From Comamonas terrigena NBRC 13299 (GTDB lineage: Bacteria; Pseudomonadota; Gammaproteobacteria; Burkholderiales; Burkholderiaceae_C): 64,000 nt of DNA. Where the stretch lies: contig NZ_AP019749.1 of the NCBI RefSeq assembly GCF_006740045.1, positions 3,057,001 to 3,121,000 on the forward strand, written 5' to 3'. Of the stretch, positions 17,178 to 28,800 are shown piece after piece (positions within the stretch are counted from its first letter, which is position 1; every line of letters begins with the position of its first letter). Under the pieces are notes generated by a model. It had not been told where the DNA came from and did not search any database. It saw only the letters and a list, made by a program, of their open reading frames with translations. The translations under genes were made by a program, and so were the position numbers.

Positions 17178-17927
17178 TCAGTAGCGCGCCTTCCTTACCA
17201 GCACAGGCTCCTTGCGGTAGCTGTCCGGGAACAGGCGCCGGAGATTTTCCACCTTGGGCAGGTCGTTGATGGCGATGTAGGGATGGCGCGGGTTCTCGGT
17301 CATGAAGTCCTGGTGGTAGATCTCGGCCGGATAGAAGCTGGGCTTGTCTTCCAGGCGGGTCACGATAGGCTTGCGGTACACACGTGCCCCATCCAGCTGG
17401 GCGATGTACGCCTGTGCCACCTGGGTCTGCGCCGGGCTGGTCGTGAAGATGGCAGAGCGGTACTGCGTGCCGGTGTCAGGCCCCTGGCGGTTGAGCTGGG
17501 TCGGGTCATGGGCCACGGAGAAAAAGATCTGCAGCAGCGTGCCGTAGCTCACCTGGGCCGGGTCGAACGTGACTTCCACGGATTCCGCATGGCCGGTGTT
17601 GCCCCGGCCGACAAGCTCGTAGGAGGCCGTGGATGCGCTGCCTCCGCTGTAGCCAGAGACGGCACGCTGCACTCCCTTGACATGCTGAAAGACGCCTTGC
17701 ACGCCCCAGAAGCAGCCGCCGGCGAAGATTGCGCGTTGCGGTGCAGTGCCGCCCGGCGGCAGATCCTGCACCGGTGCGGGGATGCGGACCGCCTCTTCCG
17801 CGGAAAGCGCCGTGCGCTGCCAGAGCAGGCCGCCGCCCACCACGACGACACTGGCAGACAGGGCTTGGAGCAAGGTGCGCCGGCTGGGCACCAGGGGGGA
17901 TTGGGTAAGCGTTTTCATGGCGGTCAT
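17178..17927 (-). CDS. msrA: Exported peptide methionine sulfoxide reductase MsrA
   Basis: A 249-residue MsrA that reduces methionine-S-sulfoxide. The catalytic motif [11 protein letters not shown] is present, followed by [18 protein letters not shown] and YHQDF. Unlike the cytoplasmic enzyme it has an N-terminal export signal with a twin-arginine-type motif ([10 protein letters not shown] and a hydrophobic core to about residue 36), so it acts in the periplasm. The start overlaps the end of the dipZ-like gene by four bases; a second ATG lies three codons inside. With msrB and the DipZ-like thiol transporter it forms a periplasmic methionine-repair operon. Confidence 0.95.
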   Translation of the reverse strand: MTAMKTLTQSPLVPSRRTLLQALSASVVVVGGGLLWQRTALSAEEAVRIPAPVQDLPPGGTAPQRAIFAGGCFWGVQGVFQHVKGVQRAVSGYSGGSASTASYELVGRGNTGHAESVEVTFDPAQVSYGTLLQIFFSVAHDPTQLNRQGPDTGTQYRSAIFTTSPAQTQVAQAYIAQLDGARVYRKPIVTRLEDKPSFYPAEIYHQDFMTENPRHPYIAINDLPKVENLRRLFPDSYRKEPVLVRKARY

Positions 17928-19744
17928 CCAAAGGTAAAGGCGTAGGCAGAGACGCCAGGGTCCAGAAACTCGATGCTGAAGGTGCGTTCGGCAATGTCGC
18001 CCGGCTGCCGCACCAGTTGGTACAGCCGCTGCGAGGTCACGGTGCCGCTGCCGTCGGCAGCGACATCCATGCCATGCGCGTCACCCGGCGGCTTGCCGTC
18101 GATACGGACCTTGAAGCGCACAGGCTTTCCATCGGCCCCCGGACCCAGCACCAGGTGCAGGTCACGCGCCTGGAAGCGGTAGACGATGCCGCCGGACGGT
18201 GCCGACAGCGTGGCGCTTTCCGGGCCCACCAACCACCGGCCCTCCAGGCCCCAGGCGTTCAAGGCGGGGCGTGTGGGGCCGGCATAGAGGGTGGCCTTGT
18301 CGTGCACTGCTGGTGGGGTGGAGACAAAGTGTTCGGCGCGTTCGTAACCCAGATAGGTTTCCGGCGAACGCATCGCATCGGTGCTGGCGGCCAGCTGCAC
18401 CCCCGTGGCGTCCACCTCCGTCAGGCCCATGGCGGTCTGCGCAGTCCCGGCTTCCTGCAGGAGCTGCTGGATCACGCGTTCCGATTCCGCATAGCCGCCT
18501 TCGCCGAAGTGGTGGTGGCGGATGCGGCCTGTGGCATCGATGAAGTAATGCGCCGGCCAGTACTGGTTCTGGAAGGCGCGCCAGATCGCGTACTTGTTGT
18601 CCACGGCGACCGGGTAGGAAATGCCCAGGTCCTTCATGGCCTTGGTGACATTGCCGATGTCGCGTTCGAAGGCGAATTCGGGCGCATGCACCCCGACCAC
18701 CACCAGGCCCTGGTCGCGGTACTTCTCGGCCCAGGCCTTCACGTAGGGCAAGGTGCGCAGGCAGTTGATGCAGGAGTAGGTCCAGAAATCGACCAGCACG
18801 ACCTTGCCGCGCAGGTCCCGGGCGGTCAACGGGGCGGAGTTGAGCCAGTGCGTGGCCCCGTCCAGCGACGGCGCCAGTCCTTCGTCCGGCAGGGTCGGCG
18901 CTGCGGCCCTGCGCATGGCGCCGCCGGCGGCCATCATGGCTCCGTTGTCCGCAGGCGCCATGGCGGGCCCCTGCATCATCATGGTGGAGTTCCCGCGCAT
19001 GGCCATGGCATCGCCGGCCTGTGGCTTCTTGAGGCGATCGACGAGCTTTTGCTCGATGCCGCCGGTGGAGGCGGTCGACAGCTGTGCCAGCACGCCCGTA
19101 TCCAGGCCCAGGGCAATGGCGGCCACGCCGGCCAGCATGGCGGCGCCCAGGCCACGGCGCACCCATTCGCCAAAGCCCAGCGAGCGTTTGAGCGCGGCAA
19201 ACACCTTGCCTCCCAGCAACAGAGCGGCTGCCATGGAGGTGGCGGCACCGGCGGCATAGGCCAGCAGCAGCAGTGTGGAGGTGGCGTTGGCGCCTTCCAG
19301 TGCTGCACCGGTCAAGATCAATCCCAGGATGGGGCCGGCACAGGGAGCCCACAGCAGCCCCGTGGCCACGCCCAGCAGGACGGAGGAGCCGATGCGGGGC
19401 GAGTCTTCTGTCTGCGCCGTGTCCGACAGGCGCGACCCCATGGCCACGAGCGGCCGGGTCAGCCGTTCGGAAAGACCGGGCCACAGCAGGGCCAGCGCAA
19501 AGGCGGCCATGAGCGCCAGGGCCAACCCGCGCCCCAGCTGGTTGGCGGCCACCACCCAGCCGCCGCCAACGGCGGCCAGCGAGGCGACCACTGCAAAAGT
19601 GAGTGCCATGCCCGCCAGCAGCGGCAGTCCGCTGCGCATGAAGGGCTGGCTGGCGCGGGAGAACACAAACGGCAGTACGGGCAGGATGCAGGGGCTGAGG
19701 ATGGTCAGCGCCCCGCCGAGGTAGGCAAGAACGATGAGTAGCAT
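17924..19744 (-). CDS. DipZ-like fusion: CcdA/DsbD thiol transporter plus thioredoxin-like domain
   Basis: A 606-residue membrane protein. Residues 1-230 form a CcdA-type electron transporter with the two key cysteines in LSPCILPVLPF and WAPCAGPILG and six or so hydrophobic segments. A Met- and Ala-rich linker (MRGNSTMMMQGPAMAP, about 250-290) follows. Next is a TlpA/ResA-like thioredoxin domain with the active site WTYSCINCLR, and a C-terminal beta-sandwich-like DipZ extension. It would carry electrons from cytoplasmic thioredoxin to the periplasm. The start has AAGGAG upstream. It lies between msrB and msrA with minimal spacing, so its likely clients are those exported reductases. Confidence 0.92.
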   Translation of the reverse strand: MLLIVLAYLGGALTILSPCILPVLPFVFSRASQPFMRSGLPLLAGMALTFAVVASLAAVGGGWVVAANQLGRGLALALMAAFALALLWPGLSERLTRPLVAMGSRLSDTAQTEDSPRIGSSVLLGVATGLLWAPCAGPILGLILTGAALEGANATSTLLLLAYAAGAATSMAAALLLGGKVFAALKRSLGFGEWVRRGLGAAMLAGVAAIALGLDTGVLAQLSTASTGGIEQKLVDRLKKPQAGDAMAMRGNSTMMMQGPAMAPADNGAMMAAGGAMRRAAAPTLPDEGLAPSLDGATHWLNSAPLTARDLRGKVVLVDFWTYSCINCLRTLPYVKAWAEKYRDQGLVVVGVHAPEFAFERDIGNVTKAMKDLGISYPVAVDNKYAIWRAFQNQYWPAHYFIDATGRIRHHHFGEGGYAESERVIQQLLQEAGTAQTAMGLTEVDATGVQLAASTDAMRSPETYLGYERAEHFVSTPPAVHDKATLYAGPTRPALNAWGLEGRWLVGPESATLSAPSGGIVYRFQARDLHLVLGPGADGKPVRFKVRIDGKPPGDAHGMDVAADGSGTVTSQRLYQLVRQPGDIAERTFSIEFLDPGVSAYAFTFG

Positions 19745-19771
19745 GGCGTGCTCCTTTGGGCAGTCTGCGGC

Positions 19772-20287
19772 TCAGGCCGCTTTGGGCGTGAAGGTGAGCG
19801 ACACGCCGTTCATGCAGTAGCGCAGGCCCGTGGGGGGAGGACCGTCGTCAAAGACATGGCCCAGATGCCCACCGCAGCGCCGGCAATGCACTTCGGTGCG
19901 CACGGTGCCGTAGCTCCGGTCCTGGCGCGTGGCCACGGCGTTGTCCAGGGGCTTCCAGAAGCTGGGCCAGCCGGTGCCGCTCTCGAACTTGGTGGTGGAG
20001 GCGAACAGGGGCAGCGCGCAGCCGGCGCAGGCAAAGGTGCCGGGGCGATGCTCCTTGTTGAGCGGGCTGCTGCCAGGGCGCTCCGTGCCCTCGCGGCGCA
20101 GCACCGCATACTGCTGGGGACTGAGCCGCTCCTGCCACTGCGCATCGGTGTAATTGACTTCAAAGATTTCCGCCGCGCCCGCCGCCGTGGCGCGGCGGGG
20201 AAACAGGCTGGCGGACAGCAAGGCGGCGGAGGCAGAGGCGACGGAGGCGACAGTGCCCAGCAGCAGGTGGCGTCGGGTGGTGGTCAT
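19772..20287 (-). CDS. msrB: Exported peptide methionine sulfoxide reductase MsrB
   Basis: A 171-residue MsrB for methionine-R-sulfoxide. The N-terminus is a twin-arginine-like signal (TTTRRHLLLGTVAS). The enzyme domain shows the zinc CxxC pairs (CAGC and CRRC), FESGTGWPSFW, GHLGHVFDDGP, and the catalytic cysteine in LRYCMNGVSL. It is the first gene of msrB-dipZ-msrA; the next gene starts 27 bases downstream. A two-component system reads away from it across a 189-base shared upstream region. Confidence 0.96.
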   Translation of the reverse strand: MTTTRRHLLLGTVASVASASAALLSASLFPRRATAAGAAEIFEVNYTDAQWQERLSPQQYAVLRREGTERPGSSPLNKEHRPGTFACAGCALPLFASTTKFESGTGWPSFWKPLDNAVATRQDRSYGTVRTEVHCRRCGGHLGHVFDDGPPPTGLRYCMNGVSLTFTPKAA

Positions 20288-20476
20288 GGCATTGGCTTTC
20301 TGGATGCGATGTGTCCAGATTACGAAGCCGCCCTCGCGAAGTCCTCACGCAAAGTTAAAAGATTCGTGATAACTCCCTGCCCCGGTATTGCGGACAATAG
20401 GCCAACGATCACCTAAACAAGCAGGCACCGGCAGCATTGCCATGGAGCCTTCCAGCCTGTCCCGGAACACACAGCC

Positions 20477-21193
20477 ATGACCACCACCCGCCGCATCCTG
20501 CTGGTTGAGGACGACGCCCACATTGCCGATCTGCTGGCGCTTCACCTGCGGGACGAAGGGCTGGACGTGGTGCACTGCGCGCGCGGCGATGACGGGCTGG
20601 CGCAGCTGCAGCGCGGCGGCTGGGATGCGCTGGTGCTGGACCTGATGCTGCCCGGCGTCGACGGGCTGGAGATCTGCCGCCAGGCACGGGCCATGACGCG
20701 GTACACGCCGATCATCATCATCAGCGCCCGTTCCAGCGAGGTGCACCGCATCCTGGGGCTGGAAATCGGCGCCGACGACTACCTGGCCAAGCCGTTTTCC
20801 GTGCTGGAGCTGGTGGCGCGGGTCAAAGCCCTGCTGCGCAGGGTGGAGGCGCTGGCGCAGAGTGCGCGCATGGAGTCTGGCAGCCTGCTGATCGACGGCC
20901 TGGCGATGGACCCGGTGACCCGCGATGCACGGCTGCACGGCGACCGCCTGGATCTGACGCCACGCGAATTCGATCTGCTGTACTTTTTTGCCCGCCAGCC
21001 CGGCAAGGTGTTTTCGCGCATGGACCTGCTCAATGCCGTGTGGGGCTACCAGCACGAGGGCTATGAGCACACGGTCAACACCCACATCAACCGGCTGCGC
21101 GCCAAGGTCGAGGCCGATCCGGCGCAGCCTGTGCGCATCCTCACAGTCTGGGGCCGTGGGTACAAGTTTGCGCAAGCTGGGGGCGGACAATGA
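20477..21193 (+). CDS. OmpR-family response regulator
   Basis: A 238-residue two-domain response regulator. The receiver has the acidic pocket EDD (residues 11-13), the phospho-acceptor D55 in LVLDLMLPG, and the conserved K in YLAKPFS. The C-terminal winged helix has LTPREFDLLYFFARQPGKVF, and NTHINRLRAKVE with the WGRGYKF end. The stop overlaps the start of the sensor kinase gene, so the pair is co-translated. It is divergent from msrB-dipZ-msrA, which makes that operon a plausible target, as in other systems where a two-component pair controls periplasmic Msr enzymes. That link is inferred from position only. Confidence 0.95.
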   Translation: MTTTRRILLVEDDAHIADLLALHLRDEGLDVVHCARGDDGLAQLQRGGWDALVLDLMLPGVDGLEICRQARAMTRYTPIIIISARSSEVHRILGLEIGADDYLAKPFSVLELVARVKALLRRVEALAQSARMESGSLLIDGLAMDPVTRDARLHGDRLDLTPREFDLLYFFARQPGKVFSRMDLLNAVWGYQHEGYEHTVNTHINRLRAKVEADPAQPVRILTVWGRGYKFAQAGGGQ

Positions 21194-22677
21194 AGCTGAC
21201 GCAACGACTGGCGATTGTGTTCGCCGCCCTGCTGCTGCTGTGCAGCGGTACCTCGGCGTGGCTGCAGGTGCGTTCCAACCGCATGCACGAACTGGAGGTG
21301 GTGCAGGCGCTATCGCGCGATGTGGCCGAGAGCATTGCCCGCAACGCCCAGCTCACCGACGCCAACGGCCTGATGCCCAATGCGGTGCGCGACCTGTTCA
21401 ACCAACTGATGATGCTGAACCCCAGCGTGGAGGTTTACCTGCTGGAGCCGGACGGGCGCATTGCCGGCCATGCCGCGCCTGACGGCCGGCTGCGCCGCGA
21501 CCGCGTGGATCTGGCGCCGCTGCAGCGCTTTCTCGAAGGCCGGATGCTGCCCATTCTGGGCGACGACCCTCGAAGCGCCGATGGCCGCAAGGTGTTCAGC
21601 GCCGCCCCGCTGAGCGTGAACGGCCGGCAGGTCGGCTACATCTATGTGGTGCTGCTGGGGGAGGCGCACGACCTGCTGGCAGCCCAGGGGTCTGCGGATG
21701 CGGTGCTGAAGACGGCGCTGCTGTCGATCGGGATGGTGGGCCTGCTGTGCCTGGCCGCGGGCCTGGTGGCCTTCACCTTGATCACCCGCCCTTTGCGGCG
21801 CCTGACCGAGTCGGTGCGCCAGTTCGACATCCACGGCGCGCCCCCTGCCCTGCCGGTGCTTCCGTCCGATGCCCGTGCCAACAGCCGCGACGAGATTGCC
21901 GTGCTGGATGCCGCTTACCGGCAGATGGTGCAGCGCATCGGCGAACAGTGGACCGCCCTGACGCGGCAGGACCAGGAACGCCGGGAGCTGATTGCGAACG
22001 TGTCGCACGATCTGCGCACGCCGCTGTCGTCGCTGCATGGTTATCTGGAAACCCTGCTGTTGAAGGATGCCACGCTGACGCCCCTGGAGCGCAGACGCTA
22101 TCTGGGCATCGCGCTGGAGCAAAGCCGGCAGGTGGGTGCCTTGTCCCAGAGCCTGTTCGAGCTGGCGCGGCTGGAGTACGGCTTTGTGCAGCCCGCGCTG
22201 GAGTCTTTCTCGCTGGTGGATCTGGTGCAGGATGTGTTCCAGAAGTTCGAGCTGCGCGCGCAGGCGCGCCATGTCGCCCTGCACGCGCATTTTCCGCCGC
22301 AGCTTCCCTCAGTCAGTGCCGATCTGGGCATGATCGAACGGGTGCTGAGCAATCTGCTGGACAACGCCCTGCGCTACACGCCGGAAGGCGGGTCGATCAC
22401 GGTCAGCATCGCAGTGGCCGGTGACGCGTGCGAAGTGACGGTGCGCGACTCGGGCCCGGGCATCCCGCCGGAGCTGCGGGAGGGCCTGTTTCGCCGGCCC
22501 TTCACGGTGGGCGGTGCACGCCGTGACGGCGGCCTGGGACTGCGCATCGTGCACAAGATGCTGGAACTGCATGGCCAGACCATCCAGTTGGTCGAAGGGG
22601 ACGGGGACGATGACAGCGGTGGTGCAGGCACAGGCGCCACGTTCAGATTCTCGCTGCCCCGGTCTGCGGCGGCCTAG
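21190..22677 (+). CDS. Sensor histidine kinase
   Basis: A 495-residue kinase with two membrane segments (about 7-25 and 173-197) enclosing a periplasmic sensor domain of about 145 residues. A HAMP linker follows (RPLRRLTESVRQFD). The H-box is ELIANVSHDLRTPLSSLHG, with phospho-accepting H273. The catalytic domain shows the N-box (NLLDNALRYTPEGG), DSGPGIPPEL and GLGLRIVHKM. The periplasmic domain has no family signature I recognise, so the signal is unknown. The gene overlaps the response regulator by four bases. Confidence 0.95.
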   Translation: MKLTQRLAIVFAALLLLCSGTSAWLQVRSNRMHELEVVQALSRDVAESIARNAQLTDANGLMPNAVRDLFNQLMMLNPSVEVYLLEPDGRIAGHAAPDGRLRRDRVDLAPLQRFLEGRMLPILGDDPRSADGRKVFSAAPLSVNGRQVGYIYVVLLGEAHDLLAAQGSADAVLKTALLSIGMVGLLCLAAGLVAFTLITRPLRRLTESVRQFDIHGAPPALPVLPSDARANSRDEIAVLDAAYRQMVQRIGEQWTALTRQDQERRELIANVSHDLRTPLSSLHGYLETLLLKDATLTPLERRRYLGIALEQSRQVGALSQSLFELARLEYGFVQPALESFSLVDLVQDVFQKFELRAQARHVALHAHFPPQLPSVSADLGMIERVLSNLLDNALRYTPEGGSITVSIAVAGDACEVTVRDSGPGIPPELREGLFRRPFTVGGARRDGGLGLRIVHKMLELHGQTIQLVEGDGDDDSGGAGTGATFRFSLPRSAAA

Positions 22678-22823
22678 CCCGGGCTGAACCTGGCTGGGTC
22701 GGAGCCATCGGCCCGCAGCGGGATGTCCCCGTCGCAGGCGGGAGGGACCAGGAGCGGACGTTTGCAGAACGTGCCTGCTTTCTGCTTGAGCCCCCGCACG
22801 ATGCTCCCCATTCCATCGCCCTG

Positions 22824-22860
22824 AAAAAAAACCCCTGCGGCCTCGACTGCAGGGGATTTT
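22824..22860. terminator. Bidirectional Rho-independent terminator
   Basis: CCCCTGC pairs with GCAGGGG over a 10-base loop. Eight A residues precede and ATTTT follows. It is strongest for the minus-strand autotransporter (T8 after the stem) and can also stop the two-component operon coming from the left. Confidence 0.9.
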
Positions 22861-22881
22861 GAGCGGAGGTGTGGGCAGGGC

Positions 22882-25800
22882 TCAGAACGACCAGCGCACG
22901 CGCACCTGGGCGGAGTGGTCGCGGTTGCCGCTGCCGAATTCTCCCTTGTAGCCCAGCACCAGCGAGGTGCTGCGGTTCAGCGCCATCTCGGCCTCCAGGG
23001 CCATCACGGCCGTGTTGCGGGCCAGCGGCACGCCGGTCACCGTGAAGTTCTGGCCGCCGGCAAAGGACATGGTGGTCTGGTTGCTCACGTCGCCAAACGC
23101 ATGGCGCCAGCCCAGCGTGGCACGCAAACGCCCTTCGCTGCTGCCCCAGGCAAAGCCGCTGTGCAGGCGGATACCCAGGATGCTGCTGCTGAGGTTTTCG
23201 CTGCTGCGCTGGCCGTGCAGTGCGGCAAAGCCCCCGGTTTCCTGGAAGCCGCGCGTGCGCTGGTGGGCCAGGCTGATGCCGGCAAAGGGCTCTATCCCCA
23301 CCTCGCCGTATTCGCCCAGGGCATAACCGACTTCGGCAAACAGCTGGGTGGTGCTGCCGCTGTAGTCGGACTTGAGGGTCTGGCCCAGCGCTGCCACCTG
23401 GCGTTCGGAGTCGATGTCGTGCCAGGTATAGGACAGCCCGGCCATCACATTCAGCCGGCCGCTATCCATTTCATAGCTCTTGCCGCCGTATACAGCCAGG
23501 CTGTAGTTGTCCGTGGTGGCTTTGGAGCTGCGGTGCGACACCCTGGCATTGGCACGGGTGTAACCCACGGCCGCCCCCAGGCGCCAGCCGTTGCTGCCCA
23601 CTTCGGTATCGGCCCCGGCGAACACCCCACCGATGTCCTGCTTCAGCCCTGCGGTGTCGCTGTTGCCCGAGAAGGTCTGCCATTGGCCCACCACCTCGGC
23701 CCAGGCCGGGTGGGTGGGCATGCAGGACCATGCCGACCCGGATGCCGATGCCTCTGCCGACACAGGCCGCTGCCGGTCACACTGGCCGGAGGTGGACGCA
23801 CCCGAACGCGGGCTGGCGCTGAGGTTGTCGTGCAGCCGCTGCATGGTGGATGCGCCGAACATCCGGGCGCCCACCCCCATGCTGGCCTGGATGGAGGCAT
23901 GGCTTTCGCCGGACAGGCTGTTGAACACCTGGGGCGGCGCACCGTTGGGCAAGCGCTCCACAAAGCTGTACAGCGCGTTGCCGGCCCCCAGGCTTTCCAC
24001 CCCGTTGGCGACTGCGGCCTGGTTGCGCGTGGTGGCCAGATCGGCAAACCCGATCACCGAGCCGTCGCTGTTGGTCTTGCGTTGCATGAGCAGGTTCACA
24101 TCGGTGGTGCTGTACTGCAACGTGGGCGACACAAAGGCGAAGTTGGACGAGACATTGCCGAAACTGCCGTTCAGCTGACCAGCACTCAGGATGGTGTAGG
24201 TCTTGCCCACCTCGAATGCCGGCTGCGACCCCAGGCCCACCGTGCTCCCGCCCAGGGTGGCGCTGCCGGCCACCTGCAGGCTGGTGCTGGCCGTGCTGCC
24301 CGCCGTGGCCTGCACCTGGTAGGTGGAGCCCTGCTGCAGCACCAGATCGCCGCCGATGGTCAGCGTGCCGCTGGCGTTGGACGCACCACCGGGGGCGATG
24401 GTGCCACCGCTTTGCACCGTGGTCACCGTGCCCGGCGCGCCCACGCTGCCGCGGCCTGCCAAGGTGGCCCCCTGCGCCACCGTCACCGTACCGCCCAGCT
24501 TGGCCATGGCGTCCAGTGCCAGGGTCCCGCTGCGTACCGTGGTTGTCCCCGAGAAGGCACTGCTGTCACCGCCCAGGGTCAGCGTGGCGGTACCGGTCTT
24601 TTCCAGGCTGCCACTGCCGATGATGGTTGGCGCCAGTGTTGCATCGGCGTTTTGCACCAGTGTCAGTGCGGCGTTGTTGACAACGGTGCCTGTACCCAGC
24701 GCACCGGCAGAGGCCGTCACCTGGCCCGCGTTGATGGTGGTGCCGCCGCTGTAGCTGTTGCTGCCGCCCAATGTCAGGGTGCCCGTTCCGTCCTTGGTCA
24801 GCCCGCCGGCACCGCCAATGCTGCCGTTCAGCGCCAGGTCGTGCGAGCCTGCCACTTGCAGCATGCCGTCCAGCACCACGGCATTGGAGACCGCCAGATT
24901 GGTGCTGGTGTCCAGCGTGGTGCCTGCGGCCGCCCGCAGCACACCGCTGCCCAGCGCCGTGCTGCTGCCCAGGATCAGCCCACCGGCTTGCAGCGAGGTT
25001 TCCCCGGCGTAGCTGTTGTTGCCGTTCAGGGTCAGGGTGGCGGCGCCCTGCTTGGTCAAGCCGCCGGGGCCCGTTACATCGCCGTTCAGGGTCAGCGCAT
25101 GCGAGCCCGCCAAGGTCAGCCCCCCGGTCAGCGTCACGGCGTTGCCCAGGCTCATGTCGCTGAGGTTGTCCAGCGTGGCCCCCTGCGCTGCGGTCAGCCT
25201 GCCGCTGCCCAGCGCCCTGGCCGAGCCCAGCATCAGCGTGCCGGCATTCAGCGCCACCCCGCCCTGGTAGACGTTGTTGCCATTCAGCGTCAGCGCGGCG
25301 TTGCCGTTCTTCACCAGGCTGCCGCTGCCGCTGATGGTTCCGTCCAGCACCAGGTCGTGACTGCCCCCGACCGTCAAGGCGCCATTGAGCGTCACCGCAT
25401 TGGACAGGCTGACCTCCGTACTACCGCCCAGCGGATTGGCGTCCAGCGTGGTGCCATTGGCCGCCGTCAGCGTGCCGGTGCCCAGCGCTGCATCATTGCC
25501 GACCACCAGCGTGCCGCCGTTCAGCGCCGTGCCACCGGTATAGCCATTGGCGCCGTTGAGTACCAGGGTGCCGGTGTCCAGCTTGGTCAACGTGCCCGTG
25601 CCGTTGATGGCGACGTTCAGGGTAGCGGTGCTGCCGCTGTCGACCCGTACATTGGTGGTGCCGGCCGTCAGCAGTTCACCGTTGACACCGCCGCTGAGCA
25701 CATAGCCGTCGCCGACAAACTGCATGCCGGTGATGGTCTGCGCGCCATTGACGGTGACCGTGCCCGCAGCACCCTGGAAGACAGCGAAGGTGTCATTCCA

Positions 25801-28800
25801 AGCCTGGTTCGCGCTGCCAGCGGCATTGGTCCAGTTGGTGTTGGAGACATCCCAGACACCATAGCCGCCTTCGATGCTGCCGTTGCCGACGATCTGCCCG
25901 CCATCCCAGAACAGCACGTTGCTGGCGCCGCCCACCACCAGGTTGACCTGGTGGTTGATGGCGGTCTGCAGCTGTGCATCGCTCAGCGGCACGCTGCTGG
26001 GCAACGAGTTGATCACCAGACCGGTGTCGGTCAACGTGCCACCATAGTCAAACAGGCGGTACACCCCTGCCCCGAAGCCCCCCGCATCGGTCACGTTGAG
26101 CTGGCCGCCCAAGGTCAGGTTCCCTGCCACGCTGACCAGCGAAGGCTGGCCTGGCAGCGCCACGCCCAGGGCTGCGTTGATGGTGGAGTTCGGATCCAGC
26201 ACCAGCGATCCAACGTTAAGGGTATTGCCCCCGGTCAGCACCAGCGTTCCTCCGTTGTTCACGGTCAGGGCCCCCGTGATGTCCCCGCTACCGCCCAGGC
26301 TGGCTCCGGTGCCCACCGTGACCGTGCTGCTGGTGAGCTGGCCATTGACTATCAGGCTGCCGCCACTGACGGTAGTTGCGCCGCTGTGGGTGCTGGCGCC
26401 AGCCAGGGTCAGGGTGCCGGCTCCGATCTTGTCCAGGGTGCCTGTACCGCCCAGCGCACCGGCAAAATTGCCACCGCCTACGCTCAGGGTGGTGCCTGTG
26501 TCAATTTCCACATCGCCGCTGCCGACCAGTTGGGCCAGGGTGATGCTGCCCCCCAGGTTGAGGGTGGCACCACTGCTCAGATTGATCTCCGATAGAGTGC
26601 CCAGGACGGTGCTGGTCACCGTGGACAAGGTCCCGGAGAAGATGTTGAAGATGCCCGTGAAGTTGTGGTTGTTGCCGCTGAGGGTCAGCTCCGCCAGCCC
26701 GTTCTTGTTGAGGGTACCAGCGCCGCTGAGAGTGCCGGACAAGGTCAGGTCGTTGTTGCCGGCGACGGACAGCACACCGCTGACATCGATATTGTTGGCC
26801 AGCGCCATGGGGTTAGTCACGTCCAGCTGCGAGGAGCCAGTGACACTCAGAGCACCGGTACCCAGGGCGCCGGCATTGCCCAGCGTCAGATTGCCGCTGT
26901 GGAGCACGACACCACCTCCGAAGGTGTTGGCGTTCATCAGCGACAGCCGTGCCGTACCGTTCTGGACCAGACCGCCCGCACCATCGATCACGCCATTGAG
27001 GGCCAGGTCGTAGTTGCCGTCCAGATTCAGTGTCGAAGACAGCTGCAGGTTGTTGTTCAAGGACAGCGCGCTGCTGGTGTCCAGCGACGACGGGTTGCTG
27101 ACGGTGAGCGTGCCGCTGCCCAGCGCGCTGCTATTGCCCAGTCGCAGCGTGCCGCCCTGCAGATCCAGGCCACCAGTAAAACTGTTGACGCCGTTCAGGG
27201 CCAGGGTGTTGCTGCCTTGCTTGACCAGGCTGCCGGCGCCATTGACCTGGCCATTGAGCGTCAGGTCGTTGCTGCCGAGCAGGGTCAGTTCACCCGCCAG
27301 GTTGACGGTGTTGGCCACGGTGATGGCTGCACTGCTGTCCAGTTGCGTGCCATCGACCGCGTTGAGGGCACCCAGGCCCAGCGCCGTGTCGTTGCCCAGC
27401 ACCAGGGTGCCGGCATTCAGGGCCAGCGGGCCGCCAAAGGTGTTGGCGCCATTGAGGGTCAGCACGCTGGTGCCATTATTTTTCGTCAGACCGCCCGTGC
27501 CGCTGACCACGCCATTCAAGGTCAGGTCGTAGCTGCCGGGCAGGCTCAGGGTACCGGTCACACCGATATCGTTGGCAAGGACCACGGCCTGGTTGCTGTC
27601 CAAGGTGGTGCCGTCGGCGGCGGTCAGGCTGCCAGTGCCCAGGGCACTGTCGCTGCCCAGCACGATGGTGCCACCGCTCAGAATGGTACCCCCCGTGTAG
27701 CCGTTGTCGCCGTTCAACACCAGGGTGCCCGTATCCAGCTTGTTCAGGGTGCCGGTGCCGTTGACATCCAGGTCCAGGGTGGCGGTCACGCCCGGGTCGA
27801 CCCGCACGGCAAAGTCGCCGCCATTGCGGTTGACCGCGTTCAGCGCATCGCCGGTCAGCACATAGCCGTCGGTGATGAACTGCATGCCGTTGACCGTCTG
27901 GGTGCCGTCAACCGTGATCGTACCGGCCGCGCCTTGGAACACCGCAAACTGGCTTGACCATGTACCGTTTGCCGTACCGTTGAGATCGGTCCAGTTGGCG
28001 TTGGAGGAGCTCCACGTGCCGCTACCGCCTTCGACGTTGCCGTTTTGCAGGGGTCCGCTGCCATCCCAAAACTGGATGTCTTGACCGGGCGATGCCACGA
28101 GCAGGTTGATCTGGCCGGGGGTGACCGTCTGGATCTGCAGGTCAGCATTGGTCACCGCACCGGGCAAGTTGCCAAAGTCCAAGGTGTTGTTCACCAGCCC
28201 GCTGGTGTAGTCAAACAGGCGGTAGACGCCGTTGCCGAAGCCCCCCGCATCGGTGATGTTGAGGGTCCCGTCCAGGGTCAGGCTGCCATTGACCTTGAAC
28301 AGCGCCGTATTGCCGGTGACCAGCGAGCCCAGGGCCACATTCACATTGGCGTTCGGCATCAGTACCAGATCGTTGGTAAAGGTCAGCGTGCTGCCGCTGG
28401 TGCCGGCCAGATGACCACCGGGGTTGATGGTGGTTGTGGCTCCAATCGTACCGAGATGGGTGCCGATATTGTTACCTGTCAGGGTCGCGCCGTTGTTGAC
28501 GGTCACTCCGCCGCTGTTGAACGCGCCGGTGACATTCAAGGTGCCAGCGTTGACCTGGGTGGAGCCAGCAATGGTGCTGATTCCGCTCAGTTCCAGTACA
28601 CCGCCGCCGACCTTGGTCAATGAACCGTCTCCGCTGAACATGCCGGCGAATAGACTGTTGGCATTGCTGCTGCCCACCGACAGCGCGCTGCCGATGCCAA
28701 TATTGGTCTGGCCGCTGCCGCTCAAGGCGCCAATACTGGTGTTGCCATTGATGTTCAAGGTGGTGCCGCTGCCAAGGTTCACCGCCACCGGTGTGCCCAG

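Noticed and set aside
18017..19741. 574-codon plus-strand frame opposite the DipZ-like gene
   Set aside because: Antisense shadow. The minus strand shows the conserved cysteines and a ribosome site.
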